Made by a program: the position numbers and the translations under genes. Positions 33,901 to 43,434 of a stretch of 43,434 nucleotides of DNA are shown here, one piece after another (within the stretch, counting starts at the first letter, position 1; the number at the start of each line of letters is the position of its first letter). The notes beneath the pieces were generated by a model. The model saw nothing but the letters and a program-made list of their open reading frames with translations, was not told the DNA's origin and ran no database searches. Source of the stretch: Gelatoporia subvermispora B (lineage: Eukaryota > Basidiomycota > Agaricomycetes > Polyporales > Gelatoporiaceae); assembly GCA_000320605.2 (NCBI GenBank), contig KB445791.1, forward strand, positions 136,953 through 180,386, given 5' to 3'.

Positions 33901-35839
33901 TGGTATGATGGTCCTGAGCGGCTGCGAACTCTTTCAACCTTCGTGATGCCTCGAATGTAATTGACAAAAACATACGTAGCCGTGGTCAGGGTGCAGTACC
34001 CGCCCGTTCTGTCCGAAGACTAGCATAACATCGTTCGCAGGGTCCATCGCATACGCAAGGGGAATCGACGTCGCATAAGGGCCCTCAGACGGCTCATCCG
34101 CACCTGCATCATTCAATGGTCAACATACTGAGCTACAATTTAGGGAACTTCACGAAGCGTAGTACCTTCGAAGTTGAGGTACCTATATACGCATCAGACG
34201 ACTTGAGGTCAGACTGGGAAAAAAAGAGACCACGAGATAGGCTCACCAACGCTCGATTTCAGGCTCCTCCATCAGCCCGCTTGCAAGCAGGACGTCGCGA
34301 ATGTGTATGCCCCTCCACATGCATGTCGAAACACCTATGATGTGCATACATCATGATTCTGACGTGTGCTAGCCCGCAAATAACAAGATATTACCTGCTG
34401 CAGACCAGTTGAATGCAGCGGATCGCTTGACCATGTTAATCTCCTTCCTTCGATCTAACACAGCGCATACATTAAGTTATATTCTGCCGTAGACCTCAAT
34501 CACTCACTTCCATCGCATGCGAACGTCACTGGGAACTCGGATATTGCGAACTGACCATATGCGAGGTCATCCATGCTCCACTCGGTCGTCTTTTCATTCC
34601 CGTCAACGGAAGTGAACACCGTGATTGTGAGCGTGTGCGTGTTCCAGTCGAGTGCGGGGACCGCACCGTGGCTTCGAACATAATGCAGCCTACAAGAGCA
34701 CATTGCGATGCGAAGCAAGGGGACGGAGAGTCAAATTCATGCGCATATAGTCAGCTAGGCGGGGGAAGAGACGCACTTGGTCGGCGTGACCATCCCAGCA
34801 GCGAAGAGCTTGCTGAGGGCGGGCTCTGCATTGAGCGGATGTGCGCCAGTGAGGCGGAGCAGGTGCGCGGAGCGCGGGACCCATGAGTCCGGCGTAGATC
34901 TGTGCAGCAATTCCAGGGAAGATAAGGTGAGTTTCGTGTAGAGACAGATGAAAGTGAGACGCACTGGTCTTCAACGCTTACAGTGCCCTCGAGCTGTACG
35001 AGGAAGTCCCCCTCTAGGAGCTTGAGAGGTTCGGTGATCGTGCCTGGGTTGTTCCGTAGTGACTTGGAAGCGCGAAGCTCGGCGGAGAGCGCGGCGACAA
35101 AGCGCTCCATGGCGGGGTCGGGCTTGTCGCTATCGTCGTGGGCGCCTTCTTTGCCCTCCTTGTCGTCTGTGTCGGATTCCTTGTCTGGTTCTTTCTCCTC
35201 TTTCGAGCCCTGCTCGTTCTGCTTGTCGTCTTTTTTCTTCTTACCGTCCTCGTGCCCCTTCCCGGGCCATTCTTGGGACTTGATGGCGGCCTCGGATATG
35301 GGGAGAACGAAACGAGCGAATGCGTGGTGCTAGAAAATGTAGGTCGACTGTGTCAGAACATGACTATATAATGCGCATGAATGTGACTGTTAATACCTGA
35401 GGATCAAGCAGCTTAAAGCTGATAGACGTGGTCAGTATGCTCTCACACGCCACAGTTGGAATAACACGCACTTCGGTACAGCGTTCTTCACGTCACGCAC
35501 GCTCACTACGCTTACGCCGTCCTTCAGCATCGCATCTACCCCTCCCTTGCGCTCAACATCCTCTCGGGTGCGCTCCCACATCTTCCTTCCTGCATTCAGC
35601 GCGTCCGGTTGCTCGTCGTCGCCATGATCCACGTCATCTGGATGAAGGGACGCTGCGTCGAGGCGACCGTACGTCCCAGCCTTACGGCCGCCGTCCCAGC
35701 CGGTGTACTTGAGCGGACGATGGCGAGACGTATCATTCCCTCCGCGTGACTGGTCGGCGAGGGAATCGTAGGCGGACGGCGACTTCAGGCGGACATCGTG
35801 TTTCTTGAGCCAGGCAGGGCGCGTGGTCAAGTCGGACAT
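30917..35839 (-). CDS. Assimilatory nitrate reductase, 29 exons
   Basis: Complement of exons (listed 5' to 3'): 35839-35472, 35418-35397, 35329-34965, 34899-34777, 34689-34508, 34454-34395, 34334-34247, 34182-34166, 34103-33976, 33921-33901, 33850-33775, 33719-33619, 33555-33353, 33291-33259, 33194-33096, 32982-32973, 32907-32897, 32840-32636, 32588-32510, 32451-32393, 32334-32313, 32258-32063, 32007-31926, 31870-31696, 31639-31545, 31488-31385, 31326-31206, 31150-31119, 31055-30917. Phase is kept throughout: 1071 residues. The Mo-cofactor domain has HYVRSHGAVP, Cys351 in ACDGNRRKE, FNWSAAGVST and MDPANDVMLVFGQNGR; dimerisation segments are DGGRSWKYCF and WNYMGMMNNAWYRV. Cytochrome b5 heme ligands are probably His729 (HPGG) and His755. 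FAD site RSYTPT 861-866, NAD(P)H sites GGSGLTP and CGPP1046. The cytosolic enzyme reduces nitrate to nitrite. The N-terminus is extended and has a Lys/Asp/Glu-rich insert. Confidence 0.93.
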
Positions 35840-36100
35840 GGATGGATCAAATTGAGACGGGATGATTCATCTTGTGAGAGGCAGTCTTATATATTTCTAG
35901 ATTACGTGAATATAAAATGTTGGTTTCTAGCGGAGAAGATCGTACTTATCATCGGCTTGACGCGCCAGTCGAATGACGAAACATACCGTATCGGGACATG
36001 TCATGGTCATATCGGGTAAGTACTGAGGAGTGCTCGATAGCTTCTCGACTTCGGAAGATCGTGCAAGAAGGTCTTCCACACAAGGTCGACAGACGTCATC
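35840..36100 (-). promoter_or_regulatory. Nitrate reductase promoter: TATA-like box and GATA sites
   Basis: On the minus strand TATATAAG lies at 35893-35886, about 47 bases before the start codon, and GATAAG lies at 35950-35945, about 106 bases before it. Further GATA cores occur near 36000-36040. GATA factors of the AreA/NIT2 type are known to activate nitrate reductase genes in fungi; use of these sites here is inference. Confidence 0.45.
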
Positions 36101-36309
36101 TGTCTACGAAGATGCCCAGGTGGGTGCCCGGTGCACCGTGCAATACAAGTTTGTTGTCAATAATACTTAAATAACCATAGCTACCAGAACGGGGGTATAG
36201 GGAGTGTTCTCACCGCATCCCCGAAGACAGATTCTTGTCAGGTCATACGGAGGATTTGAAGTTTTGAACAGTGAGAGATTGGCAAGTGGCTATGCAGTCA
36301 AGACGCCTT

Positions 36310-36370
36310 GACACGGTGCACGTGAGGGACGCGATCTGACGCGTCATCGAAGTCGCGTCTGTGGCTCCGC
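36310..36370 (+). promoter_or_regulatory. Distal CACGTG/ACGCGT module of paralog B
   Basis: CACGTG lies at 36319-36324, about 775 bases upstream of the paralog B start, followed by an ACGCGT near 36340 and ATCGAAGTCGCGTCTGTGGC. Order and spacing match the paralog A module, although one of the two ACGCGT boxes has changed. Confidence 0.4.
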
Positions 36371-36872
36371 GAATCCCACCGCTCTCTTCAAGCTCCTTTG
36401 GGTGAATCATTCGACATGTGTGTCCTTGAAACTCAATCTTCATGCACAACGATACTTCCAAGTGGCTTCATGAGGTATGGTATACACACGTTCTGCTGCG
36501 TACTACACCTTCGGATTGCATCATTCCAGTGCGATCTGCTAGAGAAAGCGACTACTTTATGTTAGAATCTCTTCCGATAGTTTTCATGCATTGTCCAGCG
36601 CGCGAGTTATTATAGTGAGAGTACCCCAGAATCCAGACCCCGTCTGATAAGCGGTACGGACCGTGCCACTCCGATAGACGGGCCCTGTGACTTCAGACTT
36701 GGTAAGCTCTAGAACGGACTGATCATGTTTACTCGCCGCGATGGGTTTCCATTCTTCGATTGCATTGTTCCTGGGTATTTGAAGAAAAAGTGATGCTCGA
36801 GAAAGGCTCGAGAAATGCCATAACGAAAGTCCGAGCAAGTCATGTCTCGTCTGAGGTGAGTGAACGAGCGAA

Positions 36873-37004
36873 ATGGGGTCCTCTGATGCTGTGATGCGTG
36901 TGGCACGCACCATGCCGGGGCATCCGAGAAGGTTATCACCGCCTCCGCTTGGTCAGGAAGGTCGGCAGATTGTTCTATGGAACACCCTAGGTCTATATCA
37001 GAGC
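36873..37004 (+). promoter_or_regulatory. Conserved 5'-flank block of paralog B
   Basis: This is the counterpart of 22325-22456, with 10 differences in 132 bases by eye. It ends about 95 bases before the start codon, the same distance as in paralog A. It carries a 60-codon open frame starting MGSSDAVMRVART, whose differences from paralog A are mostly amino-acid changing, so a DNA or RNA role is more likely than a peptide. Confidence 0.55.
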
Positions 37005-37098
37005 GACATCACGGTTAATCTCACCCCACCCATCGCTGCCACACCAAATTGTTGAACTGGCGAAACAACCTTAACATCAGCTCTTCATCATCTGCCAC

Positions 37099-39186
37099 AT
37101 GCATCGAACATCCTCCACGCACCTGAGCCAAGAGCTCGACCACGACCTTATTCCTCCCTTCTTCCATCAGGAAGCCGCCCCCCACGTCCTCGAGCGTTTC
37201 AACGAATCCTACCTCGAGGGATACGACCAGTCGCAGCCATTGTATGAACCTGCTACTCATCAGTTTGGGTTTGAGGTAAGCCACAGCATCGTTGCACTCC
37301 CACTTTCCGCTGATCGTCAAGTGTGGCTTCATGATAGCCCTGGCTCACTGACTCTCGGATACTTCCGGCGACTACCTATGGTGGTCACGACGGCCCATAC
37401 ACACCGGACGCGTACGCAGGACAGCCGGAGACGGGCTTTGGCCGAACGCTGTATGACGCTGCGTTCAGACCTCCATCACTCCTGCATCAGCCAAACTTCG
37501 CCAGTAGTCCAGACTTGCAGACATCGAATGTAGACATCGGGTCGCATTTACCCGGGTTCCATCCTCGAGCACGGTGGGACCGTCCGGCGAGCGTTGGGGA
37601 GATGCCTTACGGCTATAATCCTACTGTCGAACATCTTCATGGCAATCTAGCACAACTTGCCACACTTACGTCAATGAACCCCAGCAGAGAGGACTCCGTC
37701 ACCCATCGTCAGGACGGCTGGGGTGGACACCAAGACCATCCCACTCCGGTCTCCGCTGAATACTTCTCCGGATTTCATCCTGGTGATCCTTTTGCTTCAA
37801 ACAGACTCCTGGGAGGTTCAGTCGTGGAAGACACAGTGTATGGCTTGCCCATTGACCAACGGGTTCTTACGAGTAAGTCAACCAGGACGCGAGGCATTGT
37901 TGCAATTGTACTGACCAGCACAATCTATTACAGACCATACAACAAACAGAGATATACCCAAGGAAGACCTTGGTCAACAGACCGAGAGCTTCGCATATGA
38001 GGTCAGTTCCGTTCGTAATATGGCTTGCAGACGCGAGTGCCGACAGCCTACAGAACGTATTCGAGCCCGTACAGACCCTCCTTGCACAAGTTCCGCAGTC
38101 TGTACAGGCTCAAACGCACCTCATGCCCCCAGTGAGCTACGACGCATGGCGCTACGGTATGCTGCAGTGCATATATTCCATCCTTCTACATGCTAACTCG
38201 TGCACTGAAGCGCGCGATCAACCGGACCCAGCACGACCCATCGCGCTGCCGGCGTCAGCTTCGCATGGAGAATGCGTAGCAGGGGTTCCCTGTGATCATC
38301 ACCACGCGAACGAGACTCCGCAGGTGACGACGCTGGGAAAACGGCAGGCCGAGGAAGTGGAAGAGCAGACTCAACCGTACGACCTCATCCATATCAGGCT
38401 TGACGGACCGTTCCACGAAATCCAAGTACTGGACGTCGACAGCACTTATCCCTGTTAGTATCCATACCCGCCTCTCAGACCTCGCGTATTGACGCCCTTT
38501 TAGTATATCCGGTCCGGTTCGTCAACACCTTCCCGGAGCACTATGAGACGACGTCCGCTTCCGCTGACGTCGACTTCGAGAATGCTACGGAAGCGTCCGA
38601 GGATGCGCCTGGCGAGCTCACTGATACGGAAACAGCATCCGATACGACAGCTCCTGAGACGCCGCTCGCAGAGTCCGTGGTCGAGCCAGCTGAACAAGAT
38701 CAGCAGGCAGAGTTCGAGTTCATCCGCGGTGTCATTGTTCCAGACGAGCGGAGGGCAGATCTTGTGTCGGCAAAGTTCCCGGTTCTGCCGGCCTGTCCTG
38801 TGTGCAAAGCAAAGCACACGAAGTGCGTTAGGACCTCTCTTACAGGGATCTGTGTGTACGTATCAGCATGTTCAAGCAGACATTGTAAGCTTTTGAGTGC
38901 TTACCACTGGATTCTTAGGCGCTGCGCAAAGTTAGATGAGCAGACACGTTGCTTCGACCCGAAGGCTGAAATCAAGTGGAGAGTTGCACTCGCATGTACC
39001 GAATGTAACAAAGCAAAGAGAAACTGCGATCATGATTTCCTGGATGGTTGCCGGACGCAGTGCAGGTCAGTCGCATGTCGTGTCGCCAAGTCTTCGACGG
39101 AGAACCAGATACTCATCCCTGTTAGGTTGTGCAAAGAGCTGAACAAGGACTGCAAATATATGGTCGGGATCGTCCAAGAGGCTTGA
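37099..39186 (+). CDS. Protein with two tandem C-terminal Zn(II)2Cys6-type clusters (paralog B)
   Basis: Eight exons, join(37099..37275, 37338..37872, 37934..38001, 38054..38156, 38211..38453, 38504..38855, 38919..39065, 39126..39186), give 561 residues. Exons 2-8 have exactly the lengths of paralog A (535, 68, 103, 243, 352, 147, 61); only exon 1 differs (177 against 189). Shared segments are SQELDHDLIPPFFHQ, GKRQAEEVEE, IRLDGPFHEI and FPEHYET. Cluster 1 is Cys473, 476, 483, 492, 495, 504 (spacing 2-6-8-2-8) and cluster 2 is Cys519, 522, 529, 541, 544, 551 (2-6-11-2-6). An extra Cys (538) lies inside cluster 2. Both copies are free of stops, so both may be functional. The gene is divergent from nitrate reductase. 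A role as a transcription regulator is inferred from the clusters alone. Confidence 0.8.
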
Positions 39187-41248
39187 GGTCTATATGAGCT
39201 GAATTGAGGATCAGGCGTGCTTACTGGTAGAGCCGTCGGGAAGATACTGAAAAGCCCAACTCCTTTCAATGGACCACATCTGTGTAGCGTCCTGCATTTA
39301 TCTCTACAAGTGTTGATATCGAGGTGATCATTTGGCTGGATCCATGATGAGAGATCTCAAGATGCGTGAACGAGCCCTGGTTTCCGAGCTAGCAGTACAA
39401 GACATTTTGGACAAGCCCCGAGGAGTCGTAAGAGCCGTGTTATGATTGGCAAGTAATTTCATGGATCATCCAGAATTGACGAGGAGTCTAGAGCCGAGCT
39501 AGGACAGACATGACCGGTATGGCCGTTGACCGGGACCAGTGGTTTTTAGCAGCGGAAAAGTTTGAGCTGGCGAACGACCAGGTCAGTACAGACGCCCTCT
39601 CCGGTTCCCACGTTTGCCACGTGTCTCGAAGGCTGCTGCTGGAGGGCGGATAAAGTGACTTTTCTAACTAACTTTCCTAACTTTATGACTGAACGCCCGA
39701 AGCCTCGGGCAGGACCCGCTGCATCATCACCATGGTTGCTATTGCAGCATCGACCGCCCACCACTGCAATACGGGTAGGTAAAGTGATGGAGCAACATGC
39801 GACTCGCAAGTGTACACCTGACACGGTTAATTCGGCATCATTACATGGGCATTGCAGGACATCACATCGCATGTGCCATTGACATTACAAGGGGTAGGCG
39901 TGGCAATGGGACAAGGCAACGGCGATGAAATACAGCGGCTGACTGCAAGCGACCTCACCCACGAACTACATCTATCGGAACATGAGGCAGTCTCGACGCA
40001 CACGAATGGATGTCTGGCACAGCATTTCCTGTGTCTGTGTAGCCCTCGCTTCTTTGGCAACGCAGGATGTTTTGTCGTAACACTCTCAACGGGGAAGGGG
40101 AGCCAGAGGTTAGAGAAGGGCATACCCCAGCACTTGTTGCCGACGTTGGGACCAATGTGGACGACGAACTCGGTCGGGTGTGGTGATCAGTGCCAAACAG
40201 CACAGTTCGAGCTGGGCGTGCTGGCAGGGGTGTCGATGCGAGAGTAGCCATCGACAACGAAGCTCCGCACCGGGCATGTAGAGGAGGACTGAACGGATGG
40301 AGAGCAATTGTACGTGGTGTAAACAGAACAGCTGTCTCACGTGATAGCGAGGATGCAGCCAATCAGATACGGCATTGCCAGACCGATGCACATATAAAGT
40401 GACCTGATTGGTGGAGAGACGTACAAATAGAGACAAATACCAATCGTGCAGATCTTGCGGTAAACGTGTGAGGCCGATCACGACAAAGACCCACTGCAGA
40501 TGCAGCGGGAATTTAACTTGTCTCCACCTATCCTAATGCGGGTTAACTTGGCTAACTTGGCTAACTTGCGCCCGTTCACTTGCGCGCTTGGCCCGCCTGA
40601 GACGTCTCCCGAGTACTCTGTCAGACTCTGCCTCACCGTCTATACCGTCCTACCTCCATATGTGGGGCCTCTCGTTGACACACATAGCTTCGTCACCGTC
40701 TATGCTTCGTCACTGTCTAGGTTCTGGCTCATTGACTTCGCTTCTTGCCATTCTCCACCATTCCTCCCGGTCACTACCTCCTCTCCTTTGTTCGCCTATC
40801 CTATCTGTCTATCCTCGAAGCCTCGTCTACTTCCTGATACATGTGCTAAGTCTAATATCTCGACTTTCTCATTCACCATCTGTCCCTCCGCAACCTTCCT
40901 CTTTCGAAGCCAACTCAACTGGCCTACCACACTGCAACATACCTCGGCTGTCTTCCTTGCTTTATATCAATGCCGCCTACTTGTTTCATCCCTCCGGATT
41001 CAGCGCTCTATTGCTCTGCGTTATCTGTGGATAGTAGACATGTCTCATGTGCAACAAGAGGAGGAGTGAGAGATGTGGCGACGTGTTCAAAGGGGTTCAT
41101 GGGTCTTGGTATGTGCAGTACTTCTCTCCATCTTTGCTTCCCTATTTACACGTCCTATGCACGCCCGACTCCCATTCTGAATGCTTCCTGTGACTGCACT
41201 TTATCTTTCCTTTACCTCACTTCGCGTTCACTTGTTGTCTCGTTCGTT
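39187..41248. other. Gene-free stretch with AACTTGC-type motifs
   Basis: No supported gene. Near 39655-39685 the sequence contains several AACTTT units; at 40546-40592 it contains TTAACTTGGCTAACTTGG, then TAACTTGCG and GTTCACTTGCG, which resemble the unit of the tandem array that begins at 41249. Much of 40.6-41.2 kb is pyrimidine-rich on the plus strand, which produces long meaningless open frames. The stretch looks like transposon-derived non-coding DNA, but no boundary can be proven. Confidence 0.4.
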
Positions 41249-41418
41249 AACTTGCGTTCACTTTTCCTAACTTTCAATAACTTGCGTTCACTTTTCGTAA
41301 CTTGCGTCCACTTTGATTAACTTGTGTTCGCTTTTCTTAACTTGTGTTCACTTTCGTTAACTTGCGGTCAATTTTAGTAACTTGCACTCACTTTCATTAA
41401 CTTGCCTTCGCTTGTATT
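41249..41418 (+). repeat. Tandem array, 20-base period
   Basis: Eight 20-base units of consensus AACTTGCGTTCACTTTTNNT, plus one 10-base half unit (41269-41278). Full units start at 41249, 41279, 41299, 41319, 41339, 41359, 41379 and 41399. Units differ at 2-6 positions, so the array is not recent, but the period is exact. The motif is related to AACTTGC sequences at 40.55 kb and at the transposon end near 770. Confidence 0.9.
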
Positions 41419-43043
41419 GCCTTGACTTGCACATATCAACTCGTCCTTGCACATTTTCGCGTGTTCTCCCTCATGCACCTTTTCCTTTGCCGTTTTGTAG
41501 TCACACTCATGATCTATCGTAATATGGATCACAATCAAACCAATTATTTCAAGCCTGTAACTACCTAGACACGAGACGTCGGCTTCGCCTGATCGTAAGA
41601 CCCTCCTGCCGCCCGCTGCCCGCTGCCTTTGTCTCCTCCGCTGCTCTTCCAACCTTCCCCAGGAGCCATAGGAGAAAGATGATATGGTCCGGGCGAACTC
41701 GCGGGCCAATGAGGCGAAGGGATGGGGATATGGGATAGGCATTGGCATAGGAGGATAGTGGTTGATTCCCGAGAGGTTAGAGGGAACCGAAGGATATATG
41801 GCGAGAGACGATTGGGCCGGATGTTGACTTGAAAAAGAATTCGGCCCTCCGGACGGCTCAGTAGCAGTGTCGCTAGCCCATATGGCATGCCAGATGCGAC
41901 GAAGCATACCTGTCTAGTATATTTGTTGTTTCTCTATGTTGTATTGAGAGTATACTGCACCAGACGTGGTCCCAGAAGGACGTCACAGTGCAGCGAAGGG
42001 ACAGCCCGGTCGAAATACAGGCACAAGAAGAGCCAAGGGGGAGTGGGGGGTGGACGGCCTGCGCAGCGCACACGACGCAAAGTCAGAAATTGTGCCGAGA
42101 AATACCGCCACGTGCAATGATCGAGTTGTGCGCAGAAGCAAATGCTACAGTGCACGCCATAGAGGGCAGTGAAAGGCTTCGGGTAGATACTTAGGGCACA
42201 GACAACATGCAGACGGCCTAGAGAATGGCATAGAATAAAATATATTTAGTTCTCTACACTGTAGAAGGCGGGTTAGCCCAGAGCGAACATTATTATGGAT
42301 AACAATGCATACCTATACTACGAGGGTAGCCTGGAAAGCCGGAAGAGCACGAGGTGTCTAAACTTCTCGAAAGACCCCCAAGGACTAACACATTCACGGA
42401 ATTGCTTCGTTTGTAGCTTGGTCCCTTTGATAACAAGGAGGGCGGAAGTGTCACAGCCTTGACATGAACCGGGAGTCGGCTGAGCTGTGGCCAACAGGGA
42501 GTCGGTCAGTCGTGGCGGCGCAGCAGGTAGCATAACAATTAATCGAGTAGATGTAAGACAAAACCGCTAGAGGACGATGTCCGCTAGAGCGAAGACAGAG
42601 AACGCGCGCAGTGGGGGCTCGGGGGAAGGAGTTGCTGGTGGTAACTGGACATAGCTTGCGCGCGCTGGTATTCCCTTGTTCTCGCTTGGCTGCCCTTATT
42701 TTATTTGGAAGTAGACGCGCTGTAACGCTCGCTGCTCGTTAAGGCAGGTGGCGACACACGGGAGGTTTAAGTCGGAGATCACTCGGATAGAACAGGTGGT
42801 AGTTCTAGTATTCCAAGTGTGCTGTCTTAGTCGTACAAGTAGAGGTCCTTATATACGCTTAAGACGTATCGGGGATCGGACTCGGGCAGCAGAAACTACG
42901 ACAAACGAAAGAGAAACAAGAGGTCGTCGAAACATACGTAGGCGCTGAGGCCTGAATAGGAAGACAACCATTCGCTGGCGCCACATACGCCCTCCGACCA
43001 TCGTCCCACGATGGTCTTCAACCAGTATCCAACGCTCCCTCGC
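41419..43043. other. Gene-free stretch, possibly transposon-derived
   Basis: A minus-strand open frame with a plausible start (MLRRIWHAIWASDT) at 41907 runs left, but its last part is translated from the tandem array, and no domain is recognised. The rest holds short frames only. It may include a terminal repeat belonging to the right-edge open frame; I cannot delimit one. Confidence 0.35.
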
Positions 43044-43433
43044 CTAAGCCGCCCTTCCCTCGATCATAGTCTCATCTTCTTCGTTCGCGCCCTCCAAATC
43101 CTTGTCAAAGTCATATGCAATCAAGTTGTCTTCGTCAATGCGAGTGGAATTGCCCTTATCAGCCTGTCGCGAGGCAGTGTTGGTCGAACTAGGAGTCGGA
43201 TTGGCGGTCGACGGGATAGGAGTAGTGGGAGTAGTAGGGCTCGTCGAGACGACGCGAGGCTCGGGAGTGCTGGAAAAGCAGAAAGATTGGGTTACAGGTA
43301 CGTGGTGCCCGATTGGAGTAGTAGAGTGATAGTAACGGGGCTTCTTGCCAGCACGACCGGTCCATTTGGATTCGACGCGGTCTCGAGCCTGGTACGAACG
43401 GGTCTGGGACTCCGCGAGCGACCGAATAACCGT
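43044..43433 (-). CDS. Unidentified open frame running off the right edge (partial)
   Basis: A 129-residue frame on the minus strand is open from the window edge to TAG at 43046-43044. It begins TVIRSLAESQTRSYQARDRV, then has WTGRAGKKPRYYHSTTPIG, a Thr/Pro/Ser-rich linker (STSPTTPTTPIPSTANPTP) and an acidic tail (DEDNLIAYDFDKDLEGANEE). Codon use looks like real coding sequence. The composition would suit the C-terminal tail of a retroelement or nuclear protein, but I do not recognise it. A GTACCT...TTCCAG pair near the middle could be a 32-base intron, shorter than usual. Confidence 0.4.
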   Translation of the reverse strand, partial: TVIRSLAESQTRSYQARDRVESKWTGRAGKKPRYYHSTTPIGHHVPVTQSFCFSSTPEPRVVSTSPTTPTTPIPSTANPTPSSTNTASRQADKGNSTRIDEDNLIAYDFDKDLEGANEEDETMIEGRAA

Positions 43434-43434
43434 C

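Larger units (their letters stand above)
36300..39186 (+). repeat. Right arm of an inverted segmental duplication
   Basis: It matches 20134-23010 in opposite orientation: the distal CACGTG module near 36310-36370, the stretch 36590-36720 (CAGCGCGCGAGT, GCGGTACGGACCGTGCCACT), the 132-base block at 36873-37004, and the eight-exon gene. No other gene in the window is duplicated with these arms. Confidence 0.75.

Noticed and set aside
36873..37055. A conserved 60-codon open frame (MGSSDAVM...) upstream of paralog B, matched upstream of paralog A
   Set aside because: Eight of ten base differences between the copies would change amino acids, and I could not splice it consistently to exon 1 in both genes. 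I treat the block as regulatory DNA or 5' UTR.
39827..40481. A possible hydrophobin on the minus strand, suggested by a CQHAQLELCC motif
   Set aside because: The remaining cysteine spacing does not fit the eight-cysteine hydrophobin pattern, and three frames compete over the same bases.
40500..41069. A 189-codon plus-strand open frame in the pyrimidine-rich stretch
   Set aside because: Several frames of the same stretch are open at once because of the base composition, and none has a domain or splice context.
41374..41907. A 177-codon minus-strand open frame starting MLRRIWHAIW
   Set aside because: Its C-terminal part is translated from the tandem array and no domain is recognisable; an alternative frame over the same bases is equally open.
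1..43434. tRNA, rRNA and CRISPR features
   Set aside because: Reading for B-box-like GGTTCGA cores gave only one hit inside a nitrate reductase intron without a cloverleaf. No rRNA or spaced-repeat array is visible, and the 20-base array has no spacers.

Overview
This window is a piece of a filamentous basidiomycete nuclear genome, most probably an Agaricomycete of the Polyporales type. The evidence is dense short introns of about 50-70 bases, a DUF6533 membrane protein, a tandem array of F-box genes, a Plavaka-type DNA transposon, an intron-rich eukaryotic nitrate reductase and a BRE4/ArAE-type membrane protein. The order-level placement is inference. I built the gene models by hand from splice signals and reading phase, and each major model closes in frame from start to stop.

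Left part (1-20 kb). The window opens in the 3' end of a Plavaka-type transposase gene on the plus strand, whose non-coding end abuts a truncated F-box gene. A head-to-tail array of related F-box genes follows, all on the minus strand. Three copies look intact (4217-5548, 7980-9564, 13510-14922), one is a pseudogene with several nonsense changes (10767-12124), one is cut off at the transposon side (783-1178), and one is a faint relic (about 19319-19690). The intact copies share one architecture: a 47-base first exon, an F-box exon, and a second intron at a fixed position. A DUF6533 membrane-protein gene (15502-17298, minus, 8 exons) lies among them.

Middle and right part (20-39 kb). Two paralogous genes in opposite orientation (20134-22231 minus, 37099-39186 plus) encode proteins of 565 and 561 residues. 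Each ends in two consecutive, complete Zn(II)2Cys6-type cysteine clusters, an arrangement I do not recognise from any described regulator. Seven of their eight exons have identical lengths. Their 5' flanks are about 92% identical over 132 bases and share a more distal CACGTG/ACGCGT module, although the coding exons have diverged far more. Between these inverted arms sit LSM6 (24807-25256, minus), a 17-exon BRE4/ArAE-like membrane-protein gene (25507-30733, plus; 1259 residues) and a 29-exon nitrate reductase gene (30917-35839, minus; 1071 residues). The nitrate reductase and the right-hand double-cluster gene are divergently oriented, about 1.26 kb apart.

Right end (39.2-43.4 kb). No confident complete gene was found. 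It holds a 20-base-period tandem array (41249-41418), related AACTTGC motifs near 40.55 kb, and an open frame running off the right edge on the minus strand. Its character resembles transposon-derived DNA, but that is inference.
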